A stretch of 64,000 nucleotides of DNA, taken from positions 3,343,716 to 3,407,715 of the forward strand of contig NZ_AP026867.1 in assembly GCF_026000115.1 (NCBI RefSeq), written 5' to 3'. Shown piece by piece: positions 10,239-18,026 of this stretch. Source of the stretch: Aureispira anguillae. Lineage in GTDB: Bacteria; Bacteroidota; Bacteroidia; Chitinophagales; Saprospiraceae. Positions within the stretch are counted from its first letter, which is position 1. Every line of letters begins with the position of its first letter. The position numbers were made by a program, and so were the translations under genes. Under the pieces are notes generated by a model. It saw only the letters and a program-made list of their open reading frames with translations. It ran no database searches and had not been told where the DNA came from.

Positions 10239-10564
10239 TGAGAATTGAATCATTTTAATTGTTTCCTTTATTTAGAATAAGTTTAAAGATTGACTTACTC
10301 AATGCTCCTAAGCTGAAAACTAAAGTATTTTTCTTATTTTAAGCCTCAATTTAGAAAACAGCCCCTTAGTGTTAAGTTATTTTTTGCACAAAATCATAAG
10401 AATAACACTCCATGGATTAGCTTTGTTATTAATGTGCTACGCTATTATACAAGCTAGCAAACTTAGGGCATCTGTTTTTAAACTTAAATGACCAAAAGCA
10501 CATAAAACTAATCCTATTTTTCACGGAGTAAAGTAGAAATCAATCATCAATTTTAGATACAATC
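10239..10564. other. Intergenic region upstream of the Fe-S gene
   Basis: 326 bp of AT-rich DNA with no supported gene or strong hairpin. It should contain the promoter of the Fe-S protein gene. Confidence 0.4.
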
Positions 10565-11359
10565 ATGGATAATAAAAAACTGAATGTGCCAATTATGGCA
10601 GATTTGCACGCAGAAGGAAAAAAACCTGAAGTTTTGTTTTGGGTTGGTTGCGCAGGAAGCTTTGACCAACGTGCTCAAAAAATTACAGTTGCTTTTTGTA
10701 AAATTTTGAACGAGTTAAATATCAATTATGCCATTTTAGGAAAAGAAGAGTCTTGTACAGGAGATCCTGCTCGCCGTGCGGGTAATGAGTTTGCTTTTCA
10801 AATGAAAGCACAAGAAAATATTATGGTGCTCAATACTTATGAGGTTAGTAGAATTGTCACTACTTGTCCCCATTGTTTTAATATTCTAAAAAACGAATAT
10901 CCTAAAATTGGTATGTATGATGCTCAGGTTATGCATCATTCTCAATACCTACAACAACTCATAGATGATGGACAACTCAAAGTAGATGGAGGTGCTTTTC
11001 AAGGAAAAACCATTACTTACCACGATTCTTGCTATTTGGGACGTGCAAACGAGGTTTATAATGCTCCTAGAAATGTTCTAAAAGAACTTGATACCAATCT
11101 CGCTGAAATGGCGGAAAACAAATCTAGAGGACTCTGTTGTGGTGCTGGTGGTGCTCAGATGTTTAAAGAAGATGAAAAAGGAGATCGACGCATTAACTCG
11201 GCTCGTACCGATCAGGTTTTGGACACTAAGGCTAATATTGTAGCTGCTAATTGTCCTTTTTGTATCACCATGTTACAAGATGGACTAAAGGAACGTGAAA
11301 AACAAGATGTTATGGTTTTAGATTTATCTGAACTCATTGTACAATCCAATAAGCTATAA
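10565..11359 (+). CDS. CCG-domain (Fe-S) binding oxidoreductase subunit
   Basis: 264 aa, soluble. It carries two cysteine-rich CCG-type modules as in heterodisulfide reductase HdrB, LutA and GlpC. Module one is VGCAGSFDQR ... EESCTGDPARRAGNE ... TTCPHCFNILKNEY. Module two is HDSCYLGR ... GLCCGAGGAQMF ... ANCPFCITML. In this family the cysteines bind a [4Fe-4S] or non-cubane cluster and pass electrons. In many Bacteroidota a ferredoxin-type partner gene precedes this one; here none does, since the upstream neighbour is the glycosidase-like gene. The next gene begins 3 bp after the stop, so they are cotranscribed. Electron donor and acceptor unknown. Confidence 0.85.
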   Translation: MDNKKLNVPIMADLHAEGKKPEVLFWVGCAGSFDQRAQKITVAFCKILNELNINYAILGKEESCTGDPARRAGNEFAFQMKAQENIMVLNTYEVSRIVTTCPHCFNILKNEYPKIGMYDAQVMHHSQYLQQLIDDGQLKVDGGAFQGKTITYHDSCYLGRANEVYNAPRNVLKELDTNLAEMAENKSRGLCCGAGGAQMFKEDEKGDRRINSARTDQVLDTKANIVAANCPFCITMLQDGLKEREKQDVMVLDLSELIVQSNKL

Positions 11360-11362
11360 ATA

Positions 11363-11845
11363 ATGATCGATTATAATCAATTTCCCAACGAATCTAGAGT
11401 TTGGATTTATCAAAGTAACACTGCTTTTTCGGAGGAACAAGCCAACTTATTGCGCAAAAAATTACAACATTTTGTTGCTCAATGGCAGAGTCACGGTGCG
11501 CCTGTAAAAGCTTGGGCTGACATCAAATACAACCGCTTTATTGTTCTTATGGTTGATGAGAATCAAGAAGCACCTAGCGGTTGTTCTATTGATTCTTCTG
11601 TTGCTATGATCAAAGAAATTGAAGTCGAAATGAATGTTGACTTATTCGATCGACTCAACTTTGCCTATAAAACCGACTCGTCTACCGTTGAATCTGCTGA
11701 TCGTATTGATTTTTCTAATTTATATGCTTCAAGTATCATTAACGACCAAACTATTGTATTCAACAACTTAGTCAACACAAAAATTGACCTAGAAAATAAA
11801 TGGGAAGTTCCTTTAGCTGACTCTTGGCATGCCAATATGGTTTAA
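11363..11845 (+). CDS. Small conserved Bacteroidota protein (often labelled 'ABC transporter ATPase')
   Basis: 160 aa, starting 3 bp after the Fe-S gene. It begins FPNESRVWIYQSNTAFS and has a core (QWQSHGAPVKAWADIKYNRF, then DGCSID-like SGCSIDSSV). I recognise it as a widespread Bacteroidota protein that databases often call an ABC transporter ATPase. The sequence does not support that name: there is no Walker A, Walker B or signature motif and it is too short. The repeated coupling to CCG-domain genes suggests a redox or accessory role, which is inference. Function unknown. Confidence 0.75.
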   Translation: MIDYNQFPNESRVWIYQSNTAFSEEQANLLRKKLQHFVAQWQSHGAPVKAWADIKYNRFIVLMVDENQEAPSGCSIDSSVAMIKEIEVEMNVDLFDRLNFAYKTDSSTVESADRIDFSNLYASSIINDQTIVFNNLVNTKIDLENKWEVPLADSWHANMV

Positions 11846-11936
11846 AACCAAATACGTCTCAGCTACTATTCTACCCTCTGCCAATAGCGGTGTAACTAAA
11901 AGATCTGTTGAAACAGCTAAGTTTCTAATTTTTTAG

Positions 11937-12270
11937 CACTGCCTTTTTAATAATACTCCGCTGATTAGTTCCCTGTGGTCATGAGCGCTGCGCTTAGTTA
12001 TTCCCTACGGTCATGAGATAGTTTTTTAACAAAAAACATAAAAAAGCAGTGCCTTCGCTTTTATAGCTTTGGCTATAAGCATGCCCAGTTCACTGCGTTC
12101 ATGTATCAATTTGATAATCAGTCTTTTAACACCTTGATCAATAAAAGTCTATTTTACTGATTATCAAGTTGATACGATTTTATAGCGGAGTAGTGTTTTA
12201 AATAAGCTTTAAGTAATAAATCGTATGCAGTCTATAAACAGACAACATGCGTTTTTTTGCTTAAAGCTTA
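11937..12270. repeat. Hairpin-rich noncoding repeat region
   Basis: The 757-bp gap before the 802-aa gene holds several repeats. (1) Two imperfect direct repeats, TTCCCTGTGGTCATGAG (11969-11985) and TTCCCTACGGTCATGAG (12001-12017). (2) A 19-bp inverted repeat with one mismatch, 12104-12122 against 12156-12174. (3) A perfect 11-bp inverted repeat TAAGCTTTAAG (12203-12213) / CTTAAAGCTTA (12260-12270), followed by a T-run. Short ACTCCGCT / AGCGGAGT arms flank the whole. No frame of useful length crosses it. It looks like remains of small mobile or repeat elements. Confidence 0.55.
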
Positions 12271-12602
12271 TGTTTTTTATTCCAATCTATACCATCATTT
12301 ATTATTCTTTTTTGCAAAAACGCTATTAATTAAACGATCAATTGACCTTGATAATGAGGTTTTTAATTAAAAAAATCTATATTTGTTTAGGTTATTAAAA
12401 ATCAGTTTAAGCATCAAACATTATATCTGCTGCTACAAATAATATATATCGGATTTCTGTAACCAGTGAAAATTCCCCCTAATCTCTTATTAAAAATAAA
12501 AAACTCTTTGACTAGTTCTACAAAAAATAACTGATTCGCCAAAAAGAGCCCAAGCAATATTACCAATATTCTCTTTCAAAGAGTTTTGAATCCCAAATTG
12601 AT

Positions 12603-15011
12603 ATGAATACACCATTATTCCTGTTGGTAGGAACAATGCTTCTTAGCTTATTCCTTAACCAACCTTCAATTAATTCCAATATTATGTCCTACAACAAAGA
12701 ACAAATCACTGCCATTAAGGAAGCTTACCTCAAACTCCAACGCCTTAACCAGCATTGTAAAAAACATCAGCTGCAAGTTTCCAACATTTTTTCCAAACAA
12801 GAGCTAAAGGAACTAAAAGAAGGAAAACTATTCTTACAACAAATACTCCAAAACCCTGAGGTGAAAGCAGCTGTTTTAGCTGATCTGCCTTTGACTTTAA
12901 AGGCTTTTGTGGAGAAGATTACGATTTGGATAAGAGATTTTAAAGTCGAACTTGAAACGATAGAGGATCAAGAAACTCTTCTGTCTGTAAAAACAATAAT
13001 AGGGTATTTAAAACCTAGTATTATTTCTGGGAAACTCCCTATCAGCCAACAAATTTGGCAGCCCATAGGCTCTGCTTTAGATGGCTTAGAGGAAAAGGCA
13101 ACTCCCAAAGCCCTTGCTGCTGCTATTATTCAAGGCTTGGATGCTTTTTCCGTAGATCTAAAAACGGAATATAAAACCAATAAAAAGGAGTTTTATTGTA
13201 AAATCAAACAACAGGATTTTGATGCGCTTATTATTCAGCCCAATGATTTTGTGCTTTGGTTGAATGAAGAAACAGCAAAAGAAGCCAAAGAGGCTGCAAA
13301 AGAAGCCAAAGAAGCTACACTAAGAGCAACGGAAAAAGCAGCAGAATCACTTAAAGATTTTGGTAAAGAACTAAAAGAGAGTCAAAAAGATGAAATTGCC
13401 AAATTAGAAGCCTTGGCTACCTATGGTGATACTAGTGATATAGAACTTTCTATATTGGATATTCGATCTTTAAAACAGAACCAAGAAATCATTAGCATGC
13501 CTTTTTATGGTTTAAATTATTGGAAAAACCTACAAAGCAAGGTCTTTTTTGCAATAGAGCAAGAAAAAAATATGATCACTCTTGGGCAAGCTAAAAATAT
13601 TGCAAAAAAAATATTAGAAACTTCTCTTCCCCCTTCTGAAATTGAAGCGCTCTATGAGGCGTATCTGAAAAAAGAAGGTTATGTAGGGCTTATGTATCCC
13701 TCTGGATTTGCAGCATGGTTTAACGATAGTCGCAGTAGATTAGACAGCAGTGCCTTCAAAAAAGAATTGGATACTTGGATTGATAAAATGCGAGGCTGTA
13801 TTGGCAAAAAGAAAGACCGTTTAAGAGAAAACAAACGGCTTTTTATGATTCGCCCCAAAGCCTTTATTGAGGAGTTGAAGCCTTTATTTAGTCAACTCTT
13901 AGATCCTATAGGTTCTAATCCTGGGGAACTGATATATGAAGCTATTGCCCATGAACTAGCGACAATAGAGCATCTACCCAAAGTAAGCATTGACCAAATT
14001 GATGAATTATGGCAAAAAGGACTGTCTAGATGTAGTATTGATGAATTTGCCAAAGATGCTTATACCCGAACGATTTTAAACCATGTAGAATATCAAGAGC
14101 AGGCTTTGGATGCAGCGGCTAATTTATTGCAGGCATTGCCCATTGATACCAATATTGTAGATGCGCTTTATCATGCACGATATATTACCAAGAGCTTACC
14201 CAAACCTGAAACGAATGGCAAAAAGCTCTTGTCAATCTTTAAATTGCAGGCAACCAATGGAAGAGCCCAAAGTTTAGAAATACACTTGGAGAATGGTCTA
14301 AGATTGTTGCCGCAAGAACTGAAAAATGTGGGGGCTTATATGCCAGTGCCTACTCAAGATGTGGAGTTGGCTAATGTCAAAAGTGACAGTTATTTGGTGG
14401 AACTCGAAAATGTGACGATTGGTAAAACAAGACAAGAAACCGAGGCGAATGAAACATTGGTGATTTATACGCCTATTACCTATAAACTAAATGTTCGTGA
14501 TACTTCTCAACAGACTGTTATCCAGGAACAAATGAAGTCAGCACTTAATATGCTTGACCTTAATGTCGGCGATCTTGTTACGGGAGGAGAACTCTCTAAA
14601 AAATTGGGCAAGGATAGTGCCTTGGGTGGGAAATTGTTGAATACAAATATTAGTATCTGTGGCGATGATTATGGTAATATTGAAAAAATTGAAGCCGAAT
14701 TTACACTTATGGGGATAACCTTTGTGGTTGGACATGGACGAAAAGGCTTTATTGCTCAATTTAAGAGTCCCTTTGCTCCAACGCCTGAAAAAAGACAGTT
14801 CACTTATGGAGACAGTCAATTTACGTTATACCTTTCTTGCACTTACAAAGGGGCATTGAGGTTTTTAACAACCAAACAATACGAAGTTGAAACAATTAAC
14901 GGACAACTTGGTATGGCAAAGGGCACTTATTCAACGGATAAGATGGAACTAAAGGAGTTTCATGGTTCGCCTTTCTTTTCTAAAATTAGAGTAGAAAATA
15001 TAGATAAGTAA
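12603..15011 (+). CDS. Unknown 802-aa protein with N-terminal hydrophobic segment and Ala/Lys/Glu coiled coil
   Basis: I do not recognise a family. The first ~25 residues (MNTPLFLLVGTMLLSLFLNQ) are hydrophobic and could be a signal peptide or anchor. An alternative start at Met28 (12684) would give a soluble protein. Residues ~222-275 are an Ala/Lys/Glu heptad-like coiled coil (KEAKEAAKEAKEATLRATEK). The N-terminal half is mostly helical and the last ~250 residues are beta-rich. Two small genes follow on the same strand: a coiled-coil protein 47 bp downstream (probable operon) and a membrane protein further on. The region is gene-poor and repeat-rich, suggesting accessory DNA. Confidence 0.7.
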   Translation: MNTPLFLLVGTMLLSLFLNQPSINSNIMSYNKEQITAIKEAYLKLQRLNQHCKKHQLQVSNIFSKQELKELKEGKLFLQQILQNPEVKAAVLADLPLTLKAFVEKITIWIRDFKVELETIEDQETLLSVKTIIGYLKPSIISGKLPISQQIWQPIGSALDGLEEKATPKALAAAIIQGLDAFSVDLKTEYKTNKKEFYCKIKQQDFDALIIQPNDFVLWLNEETAKEAKEAAKEAKEATLRATEKAAESLKDFGKELKESQKDEIAKLEALATYGDTSDIELSILDIRSLKQNQEIISMPFYGLNYWKNLQSKVFFAIEQEKNMITLGQAKNIAKKILETSLPPSEIEALYEAYLKKEGYVGLMYPSGFAAWFNDSRSRLDSSAFKKELDTWIDKMRGCIGKKKDRLRENKRLFMIRPKAFIEELKPLFSQLLDPIGSNPGELIYEAIAHELATIEHLPKVSIDQIDELWQKGLSRCSIDEFAKDAYTRTILNHVEYQEQALDAAANLLQALPIDTNIVDALYHARYITKSLPKPETNGKKLLSIFKLQATNGRAQSLEIHLENGLRLLPQELKNVGAYMPVPTQDVELANVKSDSYLVELENVTIGKTRQETEANETLVIYTPITYKLNVRDTSQQTVIQEQMKSALNMLDLNVGDLVTGGELSKKLGKDSALGGKLLNTNISICGDDYGNIEKIEAEFTLMGITFVVGHGRKGFIAQFKSPFAPTPEKRQFTYGDSQFTLYLSCTYKGALRFLTTKQYEVETINGQLGMAKGTYSTDKMELKEFHGSPFFSKIRVENIDK

Positions 15012-15058
15012 TAGGATATATATTATTTTTACCCCAACCTTTAAACAACTCATAATAT

Positions 15059-15322
15059 ATGCTAAACCAAAAATTGATAAATTTACAAAAGGCTTGTAAG
15101 GAATGGTTAGATGCTTATGATGGGCTCAAAGACCAGTCTGCTTATCAAGTAGCGTATGGAAAATATAAAGAACTAGAAGAATTCTGTGCAAATGTTTTGG
15201 ATTCCCAATCTAGTGCTATAAATAAAGAGATAGAAGAAATGGCACCAGAAGTTATGGAAGCACAGGATTTATTAAACGATTTTTTATTACAGTTAAAACA
15301 AGTCCAGTTACAGAAGGGATAA
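15059..15322 (+). CDS. Small helical protein, unknown function
   Basis: 87 aa, acidic and almost entirely helical (LQKACKEWLDAYDGLKDQ..., KELEEFCANVLDS, AQDLLNDFLLQLKQVQLQKG). It has no signal peptide or membrane segment. It starts 47 bp after the 802-aa gene and is probably cotranscribed with it, so it may be a partner of that protein's coiled coil; this is inference from position only. The ATG follows an AT-rich leader with no clear ribosome binding site, as is normal in Bacteroidota. Confidence 0.6.
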   Translation: MLNQKLINLQKACKEWLDAYDGLKDQSAYQVAYGKYKELEEFCANVLDSQSSAINKEIEEMAPEVMEAQDLLNDFLLQLKQVQLQKG

Positions 15323-15358
15323 ACTGTAATAGTTTTAGAACATAAGATTTAATTTTAA

Positions 15359-15525
15359 TAACGATTATCACGAATAGATTTTATGAGCAGAGAGATGTTC
15401 TGATTTTTCTCTTTAGCAAAGAAGCAAAAACGTACATCCTTGGAAAGGCTGTGCGTCTTTTGATGATGAAGATAAAGAGAAAAAGGCTACATCTATCCAT
15501 ACAACTTTATTCGTGATAATCGTTA
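15359..15525. mobile_element. MITE-like 167-bp element with perfect 18-bp terminal inverted repeats
   Basis: TAACGATTATCACGAATA (15359-15376) is repeated perfectly inverted at 15508-15525. Inside, further arms pair in nested order: AGATGT with ACATCT, TTTTTCTCTTT (15404-15414) with AAAGAGAAAAA (15475-15485), and CAAAAACG with CGTCTTTTG. The whole can fold into one long interrupted hairpin. It encodes no protein. It could be a miniature transposable element or a structured RNA. Confidence 0.6.
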
Positions 15526-15536
15526 ATACCTAACAA

Positions 15537-15585
15537 AGCTCTTTTTTAGGCTGATAGCAGCGCTATCAAGGCTCAAAAAGCTGCC
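15537..15585. repeat. Hairpin
   Basis: AGCTCTTTTTT...CTGATAGC / GCTATCAAG...CAAAAAGCT forms an imperfect stem directly after the 167-bp inverted-repeat element. It is probably part of the same repeat cluster. It is not positioned as a terminator for the small helical gene because the other element intervenes. Confidence 0.4.
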
Positions 15586-15703
15586 GATAGGGGCAAAATT
15601 CAAACATTTGCAGCTTGAAGATAAAATTTAAAGATGCTCTTAGTTCTTTGGCATCCCCAAATAAATTACCTATAAATTATTTTTCACGATAAAACACTAA
15701 AAC

Positions 15704-15979
15704 ATGAGTCTTTTTTATGCTGTATTAAGCTTGGTTATAAACTTAGTAATAATTTTAGCTTTTATGCTAATTATTAGAAAACTTACTTTATGGTATTGGC
15801 AAATTGATCGACTTGTAAAAGGGATAGAGGATATGAACGAGCTTGCTCTTTTAGTTTTACAAAAAGATCTGGAAGAAAAGAAAGTAACTGTTATTAATAT
15901 ACCAACAAACCGAGAGGTTGAATTAACAATAAAAGAATATTTAAATCATCCTAACAAGAAATCGTATAAACTTAAATAA
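15704..15979 (+). CDS. Small single-pass membrane protein
   Basis: 91 aa. Residues ~4-25 (YAVLSLVINLVIILAFMLII) form one membrane segment, followed by the motif LTLWYWQIDRLVKGIED and a charged helical cytoplasmic tail ending in basic residues. Short proteins with a TM segment followed by YWxI are common and uncharacterised in Bacteroidota. No function can be given. It lies between two inverted-repeat elements. Confidence 0.55.
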   Translation: MSLFYAVLSLVINLVIILAFMLIIRKLTLWYWQIDRLVKGIEDMNELALLVLQKDLEEKKVTVINIPTNREVELTIKEYLNHPNKKSYKLK

Positions 15980-16163
15980 AATCGTCCGAGTACTCGTAGC
16001 CATCGGTTTGTTTACTTTTTAATATGATTTTACCTCTTGGGGTAAAAAATTGATTAGTATTATTCTATAGGTGAAATATAAAACCGTTTTTCAATGGGTG
16101 CGGATGCCAAACAACTTAAGGAATGGACGGCTTTGGTGCATCCTGCTTTTCTTTTATAAAACT

Positions 16164-16322
16164 AAGTAGATGGACAAAATTAGTAGTTTAAAAATTGGAG
16201 TATATTTTTTTCGCTAACGACTTGCAAAACGTAGCTTTAGCGGGCTAAAGCGAGGCTTTTCAAGGAAGCTTAGCGGACAAAAGAGATTCAATTTAATGTT
16301 AATTATTTTTGTCCACCTACTT
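16164..16322. mobile_element. Second MITE-like element, about 159 bp, imperfect terminal inverted repeats
   Basis: AAGTAGATGGACAAAA (16164-16179) pairs with TTTTGTCCACCTACTT (16307-16322) with one mismatch. Nested inside are CGCTAA/TTAGCG, CTTGCAAAA/TTTTCAAG and a perfect GCTTTAGC / GCTAAAGC hairpin. Size and nesting resemble the 167-bp element at 15359, but the terminal arms differ, so it is a second family. Confidence 0.55.
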
Positions 16323-16981
16323 ACTTATTTGGACGACAATCGAGATATTGTGCCTCCTTATCAATATAAGTAAGTACCACAAGTAAATTTTTTTGAAAAG
16401 ACTCTCCCCCCTTCCCTAAAAGGGCAATCTGCTTCTCTAGGAAGCTATGAAAAATATAGAACACTTGGCATCTTTTTAAGCGCTTTGGAATGCTCAAAAT
16501 TAATGAGAAAAATAAATCTATAAAGCCAATATCTTGACAACGATAACAATACAAAAATCACTAAAATATTTTTTGTCACAGCCTAATCAAGCCCAATTTT
16601 AGAATGTATAAACTGCCATCAAACCCACCTAAATTATCCAAATTTAATATTGAAATGACTAATTTATGCATTCATTTTTACGCTAGAAGCCTTTTTTTTC
16701 GTAAAAAAAACGTTATTTTTTTATTAAAATCAAATTAAAATTTTACACAAAAAAAACAATTTTATTCGTAAATAATTGCCACTAAAAACTAAAATTACAG
16801 TTGACTATCAAGCTATTTAGTTCAAAAACCAATTACAAATTAACTTTGCATTTCATGTCACAAAAAGTCCAAAAAAAAGAAAAACCAACGGTAATACTTT
16901 TGTTTTTCTCCCATTAAATGATGTAAATTGAAATTCTAATACACATTCAATTATTTATTTAACACATAGGTAGCAACAGAT
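16323..16981. other. Gene-poor AT-rich region before the CHAT modules
   Basis: About 660 bp. A 77-codon minus-strand frame at 16321-16554 has no recognisable feature and starts inside the repeat arm, so I do not call it. The box TAACTTTG at 16841-16848 fits the Bacteroidota -7 consensus TAnnTTTG and could be the promoter for the first small beta-protein gene, but I see no good -33 TTG at the expected spacing. Confidence 0.4.
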
Positions 16982-17026
16982 ATGGCAGAACACACCAACC
17001 GTCCCGATACCTATACAAATCCCTAA
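16982..17026 (+). CDS. Possible 14-codon leader peptide
   Basis: ATG GCA GAA ... CCC TAA encodes MAEHTNRPDTYTNP and stops 6 bp before the ATG of the first small beta-protein gene. Position and spacing fit a short upstream ORF that could couple or control translation of that gene. No similar frame precedes the second copy of the module. Chance occurrence is quite possible. Confidence 0.25.
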   Translation: MAEHTNRPDTYTNP

Positions 17027-17032
17027 TCGATT

Positions 17033-17707
17033 ATGGCATTTATTCGTCGTGGTAAACTTAAAAAGAAGCAAACTATAGGTTATAAAGTAGTGGTAGTAGT
17101 AGGAGATGATAGCACTGAAAATTTAGTGAATACAGTAGATGTAGCTATCCCCACTGTAGAAGGACAACCCGTTCCCTCTCCCAATAACATGACATTGCCA
17201 CTAAAAGTAGTAAAAGAAAATGGCAACAAACGCTTTGTTTTTAGCGATTTGTCCTTTAGTGAAGATGCGGTTAATTATCCTTACGAGATGATTAGCACCA
17301 TGAAAGACAGCAACAACAAACAAGTTGGAGAGCCCCTTAAAGCCATTGTAGAAGTAGAAGACGATGGAGACAGTAGAGTACGTTCTGTTAGCATTCGTCA
17401 ATTGGACGAAACCAATTTTAGACTAAAAGCAGTTATTGTTGGCGATAGCGAAAATAATGTTGATTCTGTAGACATTATTTGTTCTGATTTCTCTGGACCA
17501 GAACCCATTCCTGTAGAGCTAACCTTAACCAATCCTAAAGTTATTGGTGGCAAAAAGGTATTTAAAAATAACACCTTCACTTTTGACGATCCTGCAGCTG
17601 CTGCCGATGAAGTATATGTAGTTATTGTTGATTTAAAAAACAAAGAAGGAGCTTCTATTGGCTCAACAGAATATACGGTTGTTGTCGAAGGTTTGGAAGA
17701 GGCATAA
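17033..17707 (+). CDS. Small beta-rich protein, two repeats; partner of CHAT protein 1
   Basis: 224 aa, no signal peptide. It consists of two related ~110-residue units. Unit 1 (about 1-112) has VVVVVGDDSTENLVNTVDV, IPTVEGQPVPSPNN and YEMISTMKDSNNKQVGEP. Unit 2 (about 113-224) has AVIVGDSENNVDSVDI, a GPEPIPVELTL segment and VYVVIVDLKNKEGASIGS. The pattern of alternating strands suggests an Ig-like beta-sandwich. The single-unit protein at 21712 is a clear paralogue and also precedes a CHAT gene. A terminator hairpin separates this gene from CHAT1 (319-bp gap), which would make this protein more abundant than the protease. Role unknown; substrate, activator or structural partner are possible. 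I recognise no named family. Confidence 0.75.
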   Translation: MAFIRRGKLKKKQTIGYKVVVVVGDDSTENLVNTVDVAIPTVEGQPVPSPNNMTLPLKVVKENGNKRFVFSDLSFSEDAVNYPYEMISTMKDSNNKQVGEPLKAIVEVEDDGDSRVRSVSIRQLDETNFRLKAVIVGDSENNVDSVDIICSDFSGPEPIPVELTLTNPKVIGGKKVFKNNTFTFDDPAAAADEVYVVIVDLKNKEGASIGSTEYTVVVEGLEEA

Positions 17708-17737
17708 ACAACACCAATCCTCCATTTAAGAAAAAAC

Positions 17738-17773
17738 AAAGCTATCTCCCAACCAATGAGATAGCTTTTTTTA
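17738..17773 (+). terminator. Terminator/attenuator between small beta gene 1 and CHAT1
   Basis: AAAGCTATCTC (17738-17748) pairs with GAGATAGCTTT (17758-17768), followed by seven T. The same stem sequence occurs after the second small beta gene at 22108. Confidence 0.85.
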
Positions 17774-18026
17774 TACTAGTTTAGCTTTTTAACGACACAT
17801 AATTTTTACAACTATAACCTTTGTTTTTTTTTATAAACGCCCCTACCCCACTGCCTTAATTTGATTCATCGATTCATTCATTTATTTTTATTAGTTCCTC
17901 CTTTTAATAAAAATAATATTTAGATTGTTAAAGCATCAAAATACGCCCCCAAAATTTAACATTAGTACAATTTTACGTATTTTCCCCAAGTTAGAACAAC
18001 ATTAAGACACTGCAAACATTCCTTCT

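Noticed and set aside
16095-16160. Short plus-strand frame MGADAKQLKEWTALVHPAFLL that looked like a gene fragment
   Set aside because: Only 21 codons, with no flanking homologous sequence in other frames; cannot be supported as a pseudogene.
16321-16554. 77-codon minus-strand frame beginning MYCYRCQDIGF
   Set aside because: No recognisable domain, ends inside the arm of the inverted-repeat element, and sits in noncoding-looking DNA. Most likely chance or an unrecognisable remnant.
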